Of a DNA stretch of 64,000 bases, positions 27,092 to 36,838 are shown one piece after another. The notes under the pieces are model-generated. The model made no database searches and was not told the origin of the DNA. It saw nothing but the letters and a program-made list of their open reading frames with translations. The position numbers were made by a program, and so were the translations under genes. Each line of letters begins with the position of its first letter. Positions within the stretch are counted from its first letter, which is position 1. This DNA is from Burkholderiales bacterium (GTDB lineage: Bacteria; Pseudomonadota; Gammaproteobacteria; Burkholderiales; Nitrosomonadaceae): positions 930,001-994,000 of the forward strand of contig JACKLR010000001.1 in assembly GCA_024235795.1 (NCBI GenBank), given 5' to 3'.

Positions 27092-28282
27092 TTATTCAAT
27101 TATCTTTGCAACCACGCCGGCGCCTACCGTTCTGCCCCCTTCACGGATAGCAAATCGCAGACCATCTTCCATTGCAATCGGCGCAATCAAATTGACCGTC
27201 ACCGACACATTGTCACCCGGCATCACCATTTCAGTACCCGCTGGTAACTCTATCGCGCCAGTCACATCCGTTGTCCTGAAATAAAACTGGGGGCGATAGC
27301 CAGGGAAGAACGGTGTATGCCTTCCACCCTCTTCTTTACTTAGTACATATATTTCTGCTGTAAACTTGGTGTGCGGCGATATGCTTCCCGGCTTCGCTAA
27401 CACCTGCCCACGCTCAACTTCTTCTCGTTTGGTGCCACGCAACAAAACACCCACATTATCTCCTGCCTGACCCTGATCAAGCAGTTTCCTGAACATCTCA
27501 ACACCCGTACAAACCGTTTTCAGCGTTGGCTTCAATCCCACAATCTCGATTTCTTCTCCAACTTTAATGACACCTCTTTCAACACGGCCGGTTACCACCG
27601 TGCCACGCCCAGAAATTGAAAACACATCTTCAACAGGCATAATAAATGCACCATCAATCGCTCTTTCCGGCTCAGGGATATACGTATCCAACGCCTCTGC
27701 CAGCTTGAGAATCGACGGCTCACCAATCTCGCTTTGGTCGCCTTCCAGCGCCTTCAGCGCAGAACCGACAATGATCGGCGTATCATCGCCCGGAAAATCA
27801 TACTTCGATAACAGCTCGCGGATTTCCATTTCCACCAATTCCAGCAATTCGGCATCATCCACCATATCCGCCTTGTTCATATAAACTATGATATAGGGAA
27901 CACCAACTTGGCGCGCCAACAGGATATGTTCACGTGTTTGCGGCATCGGCCCATCAGCTGCAGATACAACCAGTATCGCGCCATCCATTTGCGCAGCACC
28001 AGTAATCATGTTCTTGACATAGTCAGCATGCCCGGGACAATCAACATGCGCATAATGACGATTCTCAGTCTCATATTCCACATGCGCCGTATTAATAGTG
28101 ATGCCGCGAGAACGTTCTTCCGGCGCCGAGTCTATCTGATCATAACTTTTCGACTCCCCACCATATTTTGATGTCAATATCGTCGTAATCGCCGCCGTCA
28201 GCGTCGTCTTACCATGATCCACATGACCTATCGTTCCAACATTTACATGCGGCTTCGAACGTTCAAACTTGCTTTTTGCCAT
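27092..28282 (-). CDS. tuf: Elongation factor Tu
   Basis: This is a full-length 396-residue EF-Tu. The P-loop GHVDHGKTT (19-27), DCPGHADY and NKADM G motifs are intact, as are the effector region RGITINTAHVEYE and the C-terminal GGRTVGAGVVAKIIE. It delivers aminoacyl-tRNA to the ribosomal A site. By its place between tRNA-Thr and tRNA-Trp it corresponds to tufB of E. coli; a second copy may exist elsewhere. Confidence 0.99.
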   Translation of the reverse strand: MAKSKFERSKPHVNVGTIGHVDHGKTTLTAAITTILTSKYGGESKSYDQIDSAPEERSRGITINTAHVEYETENRHYAHVDCPGHADYVKNMITGAAQMDGAILVVSAADGPMPQTREHILLARQVGVPYIIVYMNKADMVDDAELLELVEMEIRELLSKYDFPGDDTPIIVGSALKALEGDQSEIGEPSILKLAEALDTYIPEPERAIDGAFIMPVEDVFSISGRGTVVTGRVERGVIKVGEEIEIVGLKPTLKTVCTGVEMFRKLLDQGQAGDNVGVLLRGTKREEVERGQVLAKPGSISPHTKFTAEIYVLSKEEGGRHTPFFPGYRPQFYFRTTDVTGAIELPAGTEMVMPGDNVSVTVNLIAPIAMEDGLRFAIREGGRTVGAGVVAKIIE

Positions 28283-28330
28283 GACCTGTCCCCTCTAAGC
28301 TTACTCTCTAAACCTATAATTTTTAATCTC

Positions 28331-28405
<75 letters not shown>

Positions 28406-28451
28406 AATTATCAGTATTTCACTCACATCCAAATTACCCGTAACTCCATTT

Positions 28452-28525
28452 TGGAGCGGGTGAAGGGAATCGAACCCTCGTCGTAAGCTTGGAAGGCTTC
28501 TGCTCTACCATTGAGCTACACCCGC
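28452..28525 (-). tRNA. tRNA-Gly (anticodon TCC)
   Basis: The minus strand starts GCGGGTG and ends CACCCGC-T-CCA. The anticodon loop CTTCCAA gives anticodon TCC, and the T arm has GGTTCGATTCC. It is 74 nt long with encoded CCA and lies between tRNA-Tyr and tRNA-Thr. Confidence 0.96.
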
Positions 28526-28613
28526 ATACATCAAAAAGAAGCTAATTCTAGCCACCACAATACAAATGGTATGCGACCCACTCTGTTCTCTATTGCCCTA
28601 AAATTGATTCCCA

Positions 28614-28700
<87 letters not shown>

Positions 28701-28714
28701 AAACGAAACGGGTG

Positions 28715-28743
28715 ATTATGAATATATCAAGACAATAAGTCAA
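28715..28743 (-). promoter_or_regulatory. Sigma70-type promoter of the tRNA-Tyr-Gly-Thr-tuf operon
   Basis: On the minus strand TTGACT (28743-28738) and CATAAT (28720-28715) are spaced by exactly 17 bp. The sequence after the -10 box (CACCCG) is GC-rich, as in stringently controlled stable-RNA promoters. The start point would fall just a few bases before the mature 5' end of tRNA-Tyr. Confidence 0.75.
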
Positions 28744-28830
28744 TTGCTTATTAAAAAAATGTACAAATTTGGAACATGTCATATCACCTAATTTAACTTC
28801 AATCCAATCGGTAAATTTCTGACGAAACAT

Positions 28831-29808
28831 TTAATTAAAACGTATTCTGGGATCAACCAAAGTATATGAGATGTCCGTCAAAATCAGGCCCACGATATAG
28901 AGCACTGATCCCAGGAAAACCATTGCCCTGACAACTGCAAAATCCTGCGAATTAATCGCATCAATCGTATAACTCCCCAATCCCGGGATACCAAAAAACG
29001 ATTCTACTATCAGGCTGCCAAGAAACAATAAGGGCATTATAACAACTGCACCCGTTAATATGGGTATCATGGCATTTTTGAGCACATGTTTGAATAAGAC
29101 CAGATGCTCCGATAATCCTTTCGCTCGTGCAGTACGAACATACTCCTTTTCCATTTCCTCAAGAAAAATGGTGCGATACCATCGCGTATTAGCGCCGGCA
29201 CTGCTTATCACACCGATTATAACCGGCAGGATTAAAAATCTGGTTGCATCGAGCCCAGTCGCAAAACCAGAAATAGGTACCAGATGCCATAATTTACTGA
29301 CCAAAAACTGTCCCCCGATGATATAAAAAAGACTGGAAATCGACATCAGCGCCACACACAAAACCACACCCCAGAAATCAATATATGTGGTTCGAAAGAA
29401 AACCATAATCAAGGCAAATGTGATATAGGAAAACAATCCCAGAATAAATACCGGCAACGCAATCGCAAAGCTAGGCAACATGCGTGATTTGATTTCATAA
29501 CCAATATCCCGTCCTTCGTCTGATTTACCGAAATCGAAAGCAAACATGGCAATCGATTTTTCAAAAAAAATAGTATGTGTCAATTGATCTATGCCGTTCA
29601 ACTTCGGATTAAATAGCAAAGGCTTATCATAACCGCGTTCGATTTTCCATTTTTCAATTGCCTCAGGTGTTACATACTTGATTCCTAACTGCATGCGCGC
29701 CATATCATCAGGCGTATTTACTACAAAAAATAACGTAAAAGTCAGGAGATTTACCCCGACAAGAATCGGCACCGCGTACAAAATACGACGAATAATATAA
29801 CTCAGCAT
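28831..29808 (-). CDS. Peptide-type ABC transporter permease (DppB/OppB/YejB family)
   Basis: The 325-residue protein starts MLSYIIRRILYAVPILVGVN, the typical DppB/OppB N-terminus. It has about six membrane segments and the cytoplasmic coupling loop EYVRTARAKGLSEHLVLFKH that contacts the ATPase. It follows the binding-protein gene by 9 bp and is surely in the same operon. No DppC-like permease or ATPase gene follows; tRNA-Tyr is next, so the remaining subunits must be encoded elsewhere or be missing. Confidence 0.9.
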   Translation of the reverse strand: MLSYIIRRILYAVPILVGVNLLTFTLFFVVNTPDDMARMQLGIKYVTPEAIEKWKIERGYDKPLLFNPKLNGIDQLTHTIFFEKSIAMFAFDFGKSDEGRDIGYEIKSRMLPSFAIALPVFILGLFSYITFALIMVFFRTTYIDFWGVVLCVALMSISSLFYIIGGQFLVSKLWHLVPISGFATGLDATRFLILPVIIGVISSAGANTRWYRTIFLEEMEKEYVRTARAKGLSEHLVLFKHVLKNAMIPILTGAVVIMPLLFLGSLIVESFFGIPGLGSYTIDAINSQDFAVVRAMVFLGSVLYIVGLILTDISYTLVDPRIRFN

Positions 29809-29817
29809 AAACGCAAA

Positions 29818-32046
29818 CTAGCTTGTTCTTGACTTTAAATTTTTAATTCCCATAGTGCTCTCATACCGTCGATAAGCGGAAATACCAGGTACTAAAATCA
29901 CAATTACCACGATTAATCCCACTACGATAGGCCATAGCACCGGCTTATTCCATTCTCGCCGCCTTTGTTCTCTTAAATCAGCATCAATGCGATAGTATTT
30001 CACATTATTATTCGAAATTCTGTTCGGTTTTACGTTTTGATACCATTCATGATACAGCCCGTATTCTTTGGGATGATATCCCCACAACCAAGGCGCATCA
30101 TACCGCAGGATTTCAACCATTCGATCAATAATTTCCTGACGCGCGGGCCCGCTGTCCATATCCTTCATTTGTTCAAACAATTGATCATATTCTGGATTAT
30201 CATAATTGGCTGCATTATTTGAAGCGCTTCCGCTACTATTCCCAACTTTTCGTTGCGGACCATAGAGTAAAAAAAGGAAATTCTCGGGATCGGGATAATC
30301 TGCATGCCATCCCCACTCGAAGATTTGCGCATTCCCCTTGCGGATTTTATCTTGAAATCGATTATAATCCGTACTTCTTACAACCAGTTGAATGTTCAAT
30401 TTTTGAAATTGCTTGCGCATCCAGTCAAGCATTGATCGATCCTCAATACTGCGGGCGGTTACATCAAAATACAAAACAAGCGGAGCACCTGTTTTTTTGT
30501 CAATGCCGTTTGGATAACCAGCCTCAGCAAGCAGATATCGAGCAACTGCAATTGACTTACGTTGCGGACCATCATTGACCCAATTATAAACAACCGGATT
30601 CATGCCTGCCTCACCATACCGGTGACCCGGCACACCTGGCGCAATCGGGCCATGCGCTGGTAATCCCCTGCCATTGGCAAAAATCGAAATAAACTCCTCA
30701 TAATCAACAGCTATCGATATCGCCTGCCTGAGTTTTCGTGCAGCGTTACGCGATTCTTCGGTTCTGCCTCCCCCCACAACCGGATCAAGCATATTAAATC
30801 CGATATAAAACGTGGAAACCGCCACAGTCGTTTCAAGTCGTATTCCTTGCCGCGCCATCGCCTCAGTCACGGTAGTCTCTCCCTGACCCACCAATTGAAC
30901 CGCCTGATCAAAACTATCTGAACCAATTCCAGAAGCATCGTAATACCCCTGCAAAAACTTATTCCACCGGGGAATACCCTCTCTCTCGCGGGAATATACA
31001 ATCTTGTCAATAAAAGGAATAGGTTTACCCGCATCAACCAGAAGCCCATTTTCATAATCGGCCGGCATGCCTTCTTCGGGATAGAATTCTCCAAAAAAAT
31101 TGGGGTTTTTTTCCAACACCATACGCAGATTCGGATTATTTTCTGTCAGCATATATGGTCCTGTCCCGACAGGATACCAGTCCAATGTAATATTCTTTTC
31201 AATTAGGCTTTTTTGTGAATAAAACACATCTGCTTCCCATGGAATAGGCGCAAAAAATGGCATTGCCAGCCAGTAAATAAACTGCGGATATTTTCCATTT
31301 ATTTTAATTCGGTAAGTATAGTCATCTACGATATCCACTCCTTCGAGCGGATACTCGTTAAGATTTAAGAAATGCTCTTTTCCCTGTTGACTGCTCTGTG
31401 CACTTCTCAGGACACCGGCGTAATCACGAAGCCCCATTATATAGTCAGCCATCAGCCCGTAAATTGGCGAATGTAATTTTGGATGTGCGAGACGCTTTAT
31501 TTGGTATGCATAGTCTTGCGCCTTTAATTCACGCGACCCTGTTTCCGGGAAATCGGATAATTTATAAATTGTTGCGAGCGCCTTGTCATCCAGCTGATGA
31601 TAAAGCCATTCATTGTGTTCGTTAGTTGCAAATGCCGGATGCGGTTGATAGTAAACTCCCGGCCTAATGGTAATCTCATACTGTGTGTAGGCTATATCGT
31701 CCACTTCGACATCACTCGGTAACGGATAGTCATCATGGTCGTAATAAGTAATCACCGGCATTTCTGCGGCAGTATACGGAATTAATGTAAATGGCCGCTT
31801 CAAATAATGATACTGGAGTGGCGGTTGATAGATCTGCGCGGTAAATTGTATTTCGTTGGCACTGTATGACTGCACGGGATCGAGATGCTTGGGACGCTCC
31901 GTAAAAACATTATAAAGGATGTTCTTACCTACATCAGAAGCTGGATAAGGATTATTCCAAACCTGACCGCATGCAGTTAACAAGACTAAAACAATACCTG
32001 CCAGATAAAAAACGGCAATCCTAATTACAATGATACGTAACCTCAT
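29818..32046 (-). CDS. Peptide-type ABC transporter substrate-binding lipoprotein with C-terminal membrane helix
   Basis: The 742-residue protein is an SBP_bac_5-type binding protein, longer than the usual 500-600 residues. The N-terminus is a lipoprotein signal with lipobox LLTAC (Cys about residue 26). The central part has family features such as DWYPVGTGPYMLTEN and EWGWHADYPDPENFLFLLYG. An extra helix near the C-terminus (about 703-722, WPIVVGLIVVIVILVPGIS) is followed by basic residues, so it may be anchored at both ends. It is transcribed divergently from fabI and precedes the permease gene. Confidence 0.88.
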   Translation of the reverse strand: MRLRIIVIRIAVFYLAGIVLVLLTACGQVWNNPYPASDVGKNILYNVFTERPKHLDPVQSYSANEIQFTAQIYQPPLQYHYLKRPFTLIPYTAAEMPVITYYDHDDYPLPSDVEVDDIAYTQYEITIRPGVYYQPHPAFATNEHNEWLYHQLDDKALATIYKLSDFPETGSRELKAQDYAYQIKRLAHPKLHSPIYGLMADYIMGLRDYAGVLRSAQSSQQGKEHFLNLNEYPLEGVDIVDDYTYRIKINGKYPQFIYWLAMPFFAPIPWEADVFYSQKSLIEKNITLDWYPVGTGPYMLTENNPNLRMVLEKNPNFFGEFYPEEGMPADYENGLLVDAGKPIPFIDKIVYSREREGIPRWNKFLQGYYDASGIGSDSFDQAVQLVGQGETTVTEAMARQGIRLETTVAVSTFYIGFNMLDPVVGGGRTEESRNAARKLRQAISIAVDYEEFISIFANGRGLPAHGPIAPGVPGHRYGEAGMNPVVYNWVNDGPQRKSIAVARYLLAEAGYPNGIDKKTGAPLVLYFDVTARSIEDRSMLDWMRKQFQKLNIQLVVRSTDYNRFQDKIRKGNAQIFEWGWHADYPDPENFLFLLYGPQRKVGNSSGSASNNAANYDNPEYDQLFEQMKDMDSGPARQEIIDRMVEILRYDAPWLWGYHPKEYGLYHEWYQNVKPNRISNNNVKYYRIDADLREQRRREWNKPVLWPIVVGLIVVIVILVPGISAYRRYESTMGIKNLKSRTS

Positions 32047-32191
32047 GATATAAATTTTTGACCAGCTTTTCAGACAAAATAACTCCCGTTTAAGAAAGAG
32101 AAAGAAAGTATAAAACGTATATAAAGTAAAGTATCAGGTTTTTGAACAGAATCAATATAATTTTTAGCGTTCTCAAATTCGGGCTAGCGCA

Positions 32192-32220
32192 TTCAACTGC
32201 CCGTCAGCTTCAGCTATAAT
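32192..32220 (+). promoter_or_regulatory. Probable fabI promoter
   Basis: A perfect TATAAT (32215-32220) lies 34 bp before the fabI ATG, with a weak -35 candidate TTCAAC (32192-32197) at 17-bp spacing. The AAGGAAA just before the ATG is the ribosome binding site. Confidence 0.55.
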
Positions 32221-32253
32221 TTACCATTACAAAAAAATTTACAAGGAAATTTC

Positions 32254-33039
32254 ATGGGGTTTCTCAATAACAAACGCGTTCTCATTACCGGATTACTCAG
32301 TAATCGTTCAATCGCTTACGGTATTGCCAAAGCCATGCAACGTGAAGGGGCGATATTGGCTTTTACTTACCAAGGTGAAGATATTCGCAGCAGAATTGAA
32401 AAATTAGCGACCGAATTTGAAAGTGATTTAATATTTCTATGCGATGTAACCAGCGACACCGAAATAAAAAAATGTTTTGAGGATTTGCAGAAACACTGGG
32501 ATGGCTTGGACTGTATCGTCCATTCCATTGCTTTTGCACCTCGGGAAGCGCTTACCGGCGATTATCTGGAAAGCGTCAACCGCGAAGCATTTCGCGTCGC
32601 ACATGATGTCAGCGCCTATAGTTTCTCCGCGCTTGCCAAAGCCGCATTACCGCTTATGCAAAACAGAAATGCTTCATTATTGACCTTGAGTTATTTAGGT
32701 GCAGTACGGGTCATGCCAAATTATAATGTCATGGGATTGGCAAAGGCCAGTCTTGAGGCTAATGTACGTTTTATGGCCTCAAGTCTAGGTCCTAAAGGAA
32801 TACGTGTTAATGCGATATCTGCAGGTCCCATTAAAACACTGGCAGCGGCTGGAATTGGAAATTTCGGAAAATTATTAGGATATACCGAAAAAGTAGCTCC
32901 CTTGCGACGCAATATTACTATTGAAGAAGTCGGCAATGCAGCTGCTTTTTTATGCAGCGATCTGGCAAGCGGAATAACCGGTGAAATAACCTATGTTGAT
33001 GCCGGATTTAACACCGTGGCTTTTGCACTTAACGATTAA
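32254..33039 (+). CDS. fabI: Enoyl-[acyl-carrier-protein] reductase (NADH)
   Basis: The 261-residue protein is an SDR-fold enoyl-ACP reductase of FabI type, which catalyses the last step of each fatty-acid elongation cycle in the cytosol. The cofactor region GLLSNRSIAYGIAKAMQREG (divergent, typical of FabI), LTLSYLGAVRVMPNYNVMGLAK with the Tyr-X6-Lys catalytic pair, and the closing GEITYVDAGFNTVAF are visible. It is a single gene with its own promoter and a bidirectional-type terminator behind it. Confidence 0.97.
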   Translation: MGFLNNKRVLITGLLSNRSIAYGIAKAMQREGAILAFTYQGEDIRSRIEKLATEFESDLIFLCDVTSDTEIKKCFEDLQKHWDGLDCIVHSIAFAPREALTGDYLESVNREAFRVAHDVSAYSFSALAKAALPLMQNRNASLLTLSYLGAVRVMPNYNVMGLAKASLEANVRFMASSLGPKGIRVNAISAGPIKTLAAAGIGNFGKLLGYTEKVAPLRRNITIEEVGNAAAFLCSDLASGITGEITYVDAGFNTVAFALND

Positions 33040-33056
33040 AGCAAAATCTAATTTGA

Positions 33057-33097
33057 AATAGTCAGGCATCATCTCTCATAAAAGAGGCCTGACTATT
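33057..33097. terminator. Bidirectional-type terminator between fabI and ppiD
   Basis: AATAGTCAGGC (33057-33067) and GCCTGACTATT (33087-33097) are perfect 11-bp arms. A nested CTCT/AGAG pairing lies in the loop. It lies between the convergent fabI and ppiD genes and can serve both. The flanking T-runs are short. Confidence 0.7.
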
Positions 33098-33105
33098 ACT
33101 TTGCG

Positions 33106-34986
33106 TCAATAACTGTCGGGTCTGATGGTAACGTCATAACGCTGCCTGACGCCACCCAGATATGATGATACTTCTTCTTGCGTCAACATTTGCTGCAATT
33201 GGCCACTGAAGTTTTTACGCTTTTCTTCATCAGCCATTTCAGGTGCAATAACCTGCGTAATACGAATCAAGCTGTATCCACCCTGCGGGTTCTCAACTCC
33301 AGTATATGTTGGTAGTGTTTCTACATCCGCTTTAAAAACCGCACGCATGGTCTCATGATCCAAATCTTGAGATTGCATATAGGACACTTGTTGGGATTCA
33401 CCCCAATCAATAGTATCTTCATTTCCCGCAAGCAGGTCTTCAAGCTTTTCTCGACCTGCTTCTTCAGCCATTCCAGCAGCAAGTTGTTGCTTAAGACGTT
33501 CGGCTATTTCATCTCGAACCACAGATACGGATTGCGCTGTCTCTTGACGATGCTCTAAAACTCGCGCTGACACCAATGTATCCGGCGCAACTTCAATGGC
33601 TTCAGTATTACGTTTATCTAAAATGGTATCTTCGGAGAAAATAGCGCTGAGTAATTTTGCATTGGCCAGTAAAACAGGCTCTGTTGAATTTCTGTCGATC
33701 CAATCGCTTTGTTGAGGCGTCAACCCGAATTTCTCAGCGGTAGGTTCAAGACTATCACTTTGTTCATAGACGGTATTACTAAAATCTTCTGCAGTCTCGC
33801 CAAAAATACTACTCACCATCTGCAGCTTCAGTTTTCTTTCAATCTGTTCACGTACCGCTTCCAAATCCTCAGTCTTTGCTTCCTTGACTTCAACGAGTTG
33901 AATGATATGAAAGCCAAAATCAGTCTCCACCAATCCACGGATTTCATCCGGTTCCATTTGAAAAATTTCGTCTTCAAATGCTTTAACCATTACACCACGA
34001 CCGAAAAACCCTAAATCACCGCCGCGACTGGCAGAACCCGGGTCATCTGAATATTCTTCGGCCAGTTCAGCGAATAACCCGGGATCTTGCAAAACTTGTT
34101 CCAGTATATCTTCCGCTTTCCCACGCGCTTCACTTTTTTCTTCGTCACCTGCATCGGCTGCAACAGCAACTAAAATATGATTTGCTTTTCGTTCTTCAGG
34201 CTGGCCGAATTCATCAAGGTGTTCATCGTAATAACTCTGGATAGCCTCCTCACTCACGGGCTCAGTTTCAGCAAGCGCTTCAAGGGATAAAACTAAATAC
34301 TCAACACGCACGCGCTCAGGCAGAAAAAATTCGTATTGATGCGCATCATAATAAGCTTTAATTTCTTCTTCCGTAGGCTCAATCTGTGACAAAAAATCCT
34401 CGGGGTTAAATTGTACCTGGTTGATTTCGCGCTGCACTTCGCTCAAATACATAACGCGATTAACAGCCTTGTCTGAAACAAAACCATTTTCACTATATCC
34501 ATCTAGAAGTTGTTGCAGCAACAGTTCCTGACGAACGCGTGATTCAAATCCAACTGGACTCAATCCCTCATTACGCAAAAATGATTCATATTGTTGTTTG
34601 GAAAATTTATTGTTTTGCTGAAACTCCGGTATCTGACTGATTTCATTTATCAATTGAGAATCCAGAACTGTAATGCCATTAGTTACTGCTTCGCGAAACA
34701 ATAAACGTTGCTGTATCAATCGCTCAAGCACTGAATCTCTAACTTCGTAGCTATCCAGCATTGCACTATCGAAATTACCGCCAAACATGGCGCGTAACCT
34801 TGCCTGATGATCACGCAATGCCTGTTCAAATTCTCGCCGTTGAATTTCTTCGCCATCAACAATCGCAACATAGCCTTCCTTTCCATCACTGCGATAGGAT
34901 TGCACCCCCCAAAACATGAATGGCAACACAGCCAACAACAGAACTAACTGAACGATTCTTTTTTTTCGGTTGACAAAATCAAACAC
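33106..34986 (-). CDS. ppiD: Periplasmic folding chaperone / peptidyl-prolyl isomerase PpiD
   Basis: The 626-residue protein has one N-terminal membrane helix (about 13-28, VQLVLLLAVLPFMFWGVQSY), a SurA-like chaperone segment (EEIQRREFEQALRDHQARL), and a parvulin domain near 265-360 (RKANHILVAVAADAGDEEKS; SRGGDLGFFGRGVMVKAFED; ETDFGFHIIQLVEV). It acts at the Sec translocon on emerging outer-membrane proteins. Its position after hupB (with two tRNAs between) resembles the hupB-ppiD order of E. coli. Confidence 0.95.
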   Translation of the reverse strand: MFDFVNRKKRIVQLVLLLAVLPFMFWGVQSYRSDGKEGYVAIVDGEEIQRREFEQALRDHQARLRAMFGGNFDSAMLDSYEVRDSVLERLIQQRLLFREAVTNGITVLDSQLINEISQIPEFQQNNKFSKQQYESFLRNEGLSPVGFESRVRQELLLQQLLDGYSENGFVSDKAVNRVMYLSEVQREINQVQFNPEDFLSQIEPTEEEIKAYYDAHQYEFFLPERVRVEYLVLSLEALAETEPVSEEAIQSYYDEHLDEFGQPEERKANHILVAVAADAGDEEKSEARGKAEDILEQVLQDPGLFAELAEEYSDDPGSASRGGDLGFFGRGVMVKAFEDEIFQMEPDEIRGLVETDFGFHIIQLVEVKEAKTEDLEAVREQIERKLKLQMVSSIFGETAEDFSNTVYEQSDSLEPTAEKFGLTPQQSDWIDRNSTEPVLLANAKLLSAIFSEDTILDKRNTEAIEVAPDTLVSARVLEHRQETAQSVSVVRDEIAERLKQQLAAGMAEEAGREKLEDLLAGNEDTIDWGESQQVSYMQSQDLDHETMRAVFKADVETLPTYTGVENPQGGYSLIRITQVIAPEMADEEKRKNFSGQLQQMLTQEEVSSYLGGVRQRYDVTIRPDSY

Positions 34987-35096
34987 TGTTATAAAAACCC
35001 GACATGATGAAAAAATGAAAAATTAGACAGGATAGAATATCCAAGTATCAGATCGATATAAATTGCACATAACGCCAATTGCGTTAATGTTAAAAC

Positions 35097-35134
35097 GCAC
35101 TTCAATGAAACCAACGCGATCCTCATTGAAGTGC
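35097..35134 (-). terminator. Terminator after the hupB-tRNA-Val-tRNA-Asp transcript
   Basis: GCACTTCAATGA (35097-35108) and TCATTGAAGTGC (35123-35134) are perfect 12-bp arms with a 14-nt loop. On the minus strand GTTTTAAC follows. It lies 15 bp after tRNA-Asp and about 110 bp before ppiD. Confidence 0.75.
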
Positions 35135-35148
35135 ATCTCTAAAATTCT

Positions 35149-35225
35149 TGGCGGAGTGGACGGGACTCGAACCCGCGACCCCCGGCGTGACAGGCCGGTA
35201 TTCTAACCAACTGAACTACCACTCC
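35149..35225 (-). tRNA. tRNA-Asp (anticodon GTC)
   Basis: The minus strand starts GGAGTGG and ends CCACTCC-G-CCA. The anticodon arm CCGGC-CTGTCAC-GCCGG gives anticodon GTC. It is 77 nt long with encoded CCA and follows tRNA-Val by 18 bp. Confidence 0.97.
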
Positions 35226-35243
35226 ATATCAACTTATTTTTAC

Positions 35244-35319
35244 TGGTGGGTGCTGACGGGATCGAACCGCCGACATTCGCCTTGTAAGGGCGACGCTCTA
35301 CCAGCTGAGCTAAGCACCC
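35244..35319 (-). tRNA. tRNA-Val (anticodon TAC)
   Basis: The minus strand starts GGGTGCT and ends AGCACCC-A-CCA. The anticodon arm with loop TTACAAG gives anticodon TAC. It is 76 nt long with encoded CCA and starts 17 bp after the hupB stop, so the tRNAs are probably processed from the hupB transcript. Confidence 0.97.
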
Positions 35320-35336
35320 TGTTTCTTAAACGGCCG

Positions 35337-35609
35337 CTAGTTTACTGCATCTTTGAGGGCTTTACCAGCACTAAATTTAGGAACCTTCGCAGCTTTGATT
35401 TTAATGGCCGCACCAGTACGAGGGTTTCTGCCGGTACGAGCCGCTCTCTTGCCCACCTTAAAAGTCCCAAATCCGACTAAAGTAACCGTGTCATTCTTTT
35501 TAAGTGCAGACGTTATTGCAGATAATGCGCCATCCAAAGCGCTACCGGCGGTAGCTTTTGAAATGTCAGCAGATTTTGCTATTGCTTCTACGAGTTCGGA
35601 TTTGTTCAT
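35337..35609 (-). CDS. hupB: DNA-binding protein HU-beta
   Basis: The 90-residue protein has the HU fold: MNKSELVEAIAKSADISKAT, VGFGTFKVGKRAARTGRNPR and the DNA-arm sequence NPRTGAAIKIKAAKVPKF. HU is an abundant nucleoid protein that bends DNA without sequence preference. It is distinct from the IHF-alpha gene at 1812-2120 by length and arm sequence. It is followed by tRNA-Val and tRNA-Asp. The 240-bp gap upstream (35610-35848) is AT-rich and holds nothing else recognised. Confidence 0.96.
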   Translation of the reverse strand: MNKSELVEAIAKSADISKATAGSALDGALSAITSALKKNDTVTLVGFGTFKVGKRAARTGRNPRTGAAIKIKAAKVPKFSAGKALKDAVN

Positions 35610-35848
35610 ATAATTCCCCTTCTAAGTTTATTGGTCATTAAATCACAAGCAATGCTGCACAAACGCTCTTATATCAAGCCATCTGCACTTGGTCAAGAGA
35701 TTTACACCCCTATCACAGTAAAATAAATTTCCGAAAAAGTAACTATTTTGTAATAACACATTATTTGCACTCACAAAAATCCCTAATAAACAGACAGATA
35801 GATTATAAATATAAAATCATTTTAATTTTTACCAAAAAAAATTAAACC

Positions 35849-36838
35849 TTAATAAATTTCTGCCTTGGGTTCACGGTTCAACAATCTCTCCACAGCTGTT
35901 CTAGCAGGCATACCATCGTGCAAAATGCTGCAAACCGCTTCTGTTATCGGCATACCAACATTTAATTTTCCACTCAAATGCAAGGCAGCCTCCGCTGTAT
36001 AAACACCTTCAGCTACATGACCCAGTTCTCTCAAAATATCAGGCAGAGACTTCCCTTCTGCCAACAAAAGTCCGACTCGTCGATTCCTAGACAAATCTCC
36101 GGTGCATGTTAGCAATAAATCGCCCACACCGGCCAGTCCCATAAACGTTTCCATTTTCCCGCCAAGCGCAACTCCCAGTCGCGTAATCTCCATCAATCCA
36201 CGAGTGATCAATGCTGCTCTTGCGTTATATCCGAATCCCATTCCATCAGATATTCCGGCAGCAACGGTAATAACGTTTTTAATCGCACCACCTGTTTCTA
36301 CACCCACAACATCTTGACTAGTATAAATTCGCAAGTTTTTGCTGTGAAGCTGGCTGGCCACTTCATGAGAAAACTGATCATCTTCTGACGCCAACGTTAA
36401 AGCAGTTGGTAACCCCTGCGCCACTTCTTCAGCAAAACTTGGGCCTGAAATAACACCACAGGGCATTTCGCCAGGGTACGCTTCGGCAACAATCTGATGC
36501 GGCAACTTGGCAGCCCCCGATTCAAAACCTTTACAACCCCAGATAACAGGCACATTCAACCCGGCATTGGCTATATTCTCCAGCGTCTCGCGAAAACCAG
36601 CTATAGGAACAACGACTAAAGCGAGATCCGCAGCCTCAAGTGCCTCATATAATCCATCAGTTAGGTATATATTTTCCGGTATCGAAAAATCCGGAAAAAA
36701 ACTCAAATTAACACGATGAGATAGCAGCTCTGACAAATGATTTGTGTCTTTTGTCCATAATGTCACTTGATGCCTTGCCGACAAACTTATTGCCAGTGCT
36801 GTACCCCATGCACCTGCGCCCAGTATGGCAATTTTCAT
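35849..36838 (-). CDS. gpsA: Glycerol-3-phosphate dehydrogenase [NAD(P)+]
   Basis: This cytosolic enzyme reduces dihydroxyacetone phosphate to sn-glycerol 3-phosphate for phospholipid synthesis. It has the N-terminal Rossmann motif MKIAILGAGAWGTALAISLS, IWGCKGFESGA, the catalytic-Lys region VETGGAIKNVITVAAGISDG and GLAGVGDLLLTCTGDLSRNR. The ATG at 36838 gives the standard N-terminus and overlaps the upstream stop as ATGA, so it is coupled to the SH3 protein gene. It is last in the rhodanese-grxC-secB-SH3-gpsA operon. Confidence 0.97.
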   Translation of the reverse strand: MKIAILGAGAWGTALAISLSARHQVTLWTKDTNHLSELLSHRVNLSFFPDFSIPENIYLTDGLYEALEAADLALVVVPIAGFRETLENIANAGLNVPVIWGCKGFESGAAKLPHQIVAEAYPGEMPCGVISGPSFAEEVAQGLPTALTLASEDDQFSHEVASQLHSKNLRIYTSQDVVGVETGGAIKNVITVAAGISDGMGFGYNARAALITRGLMEITRLGVALGGKMETFMGLAGVGDLLLTCTGDLSRNRRVGLLLAEGKSLPDILRELGHVAEGVYTAEAALHLSGKLNVGMPITEAVCSILHDGMPARTAVERLLNREPKAEIY

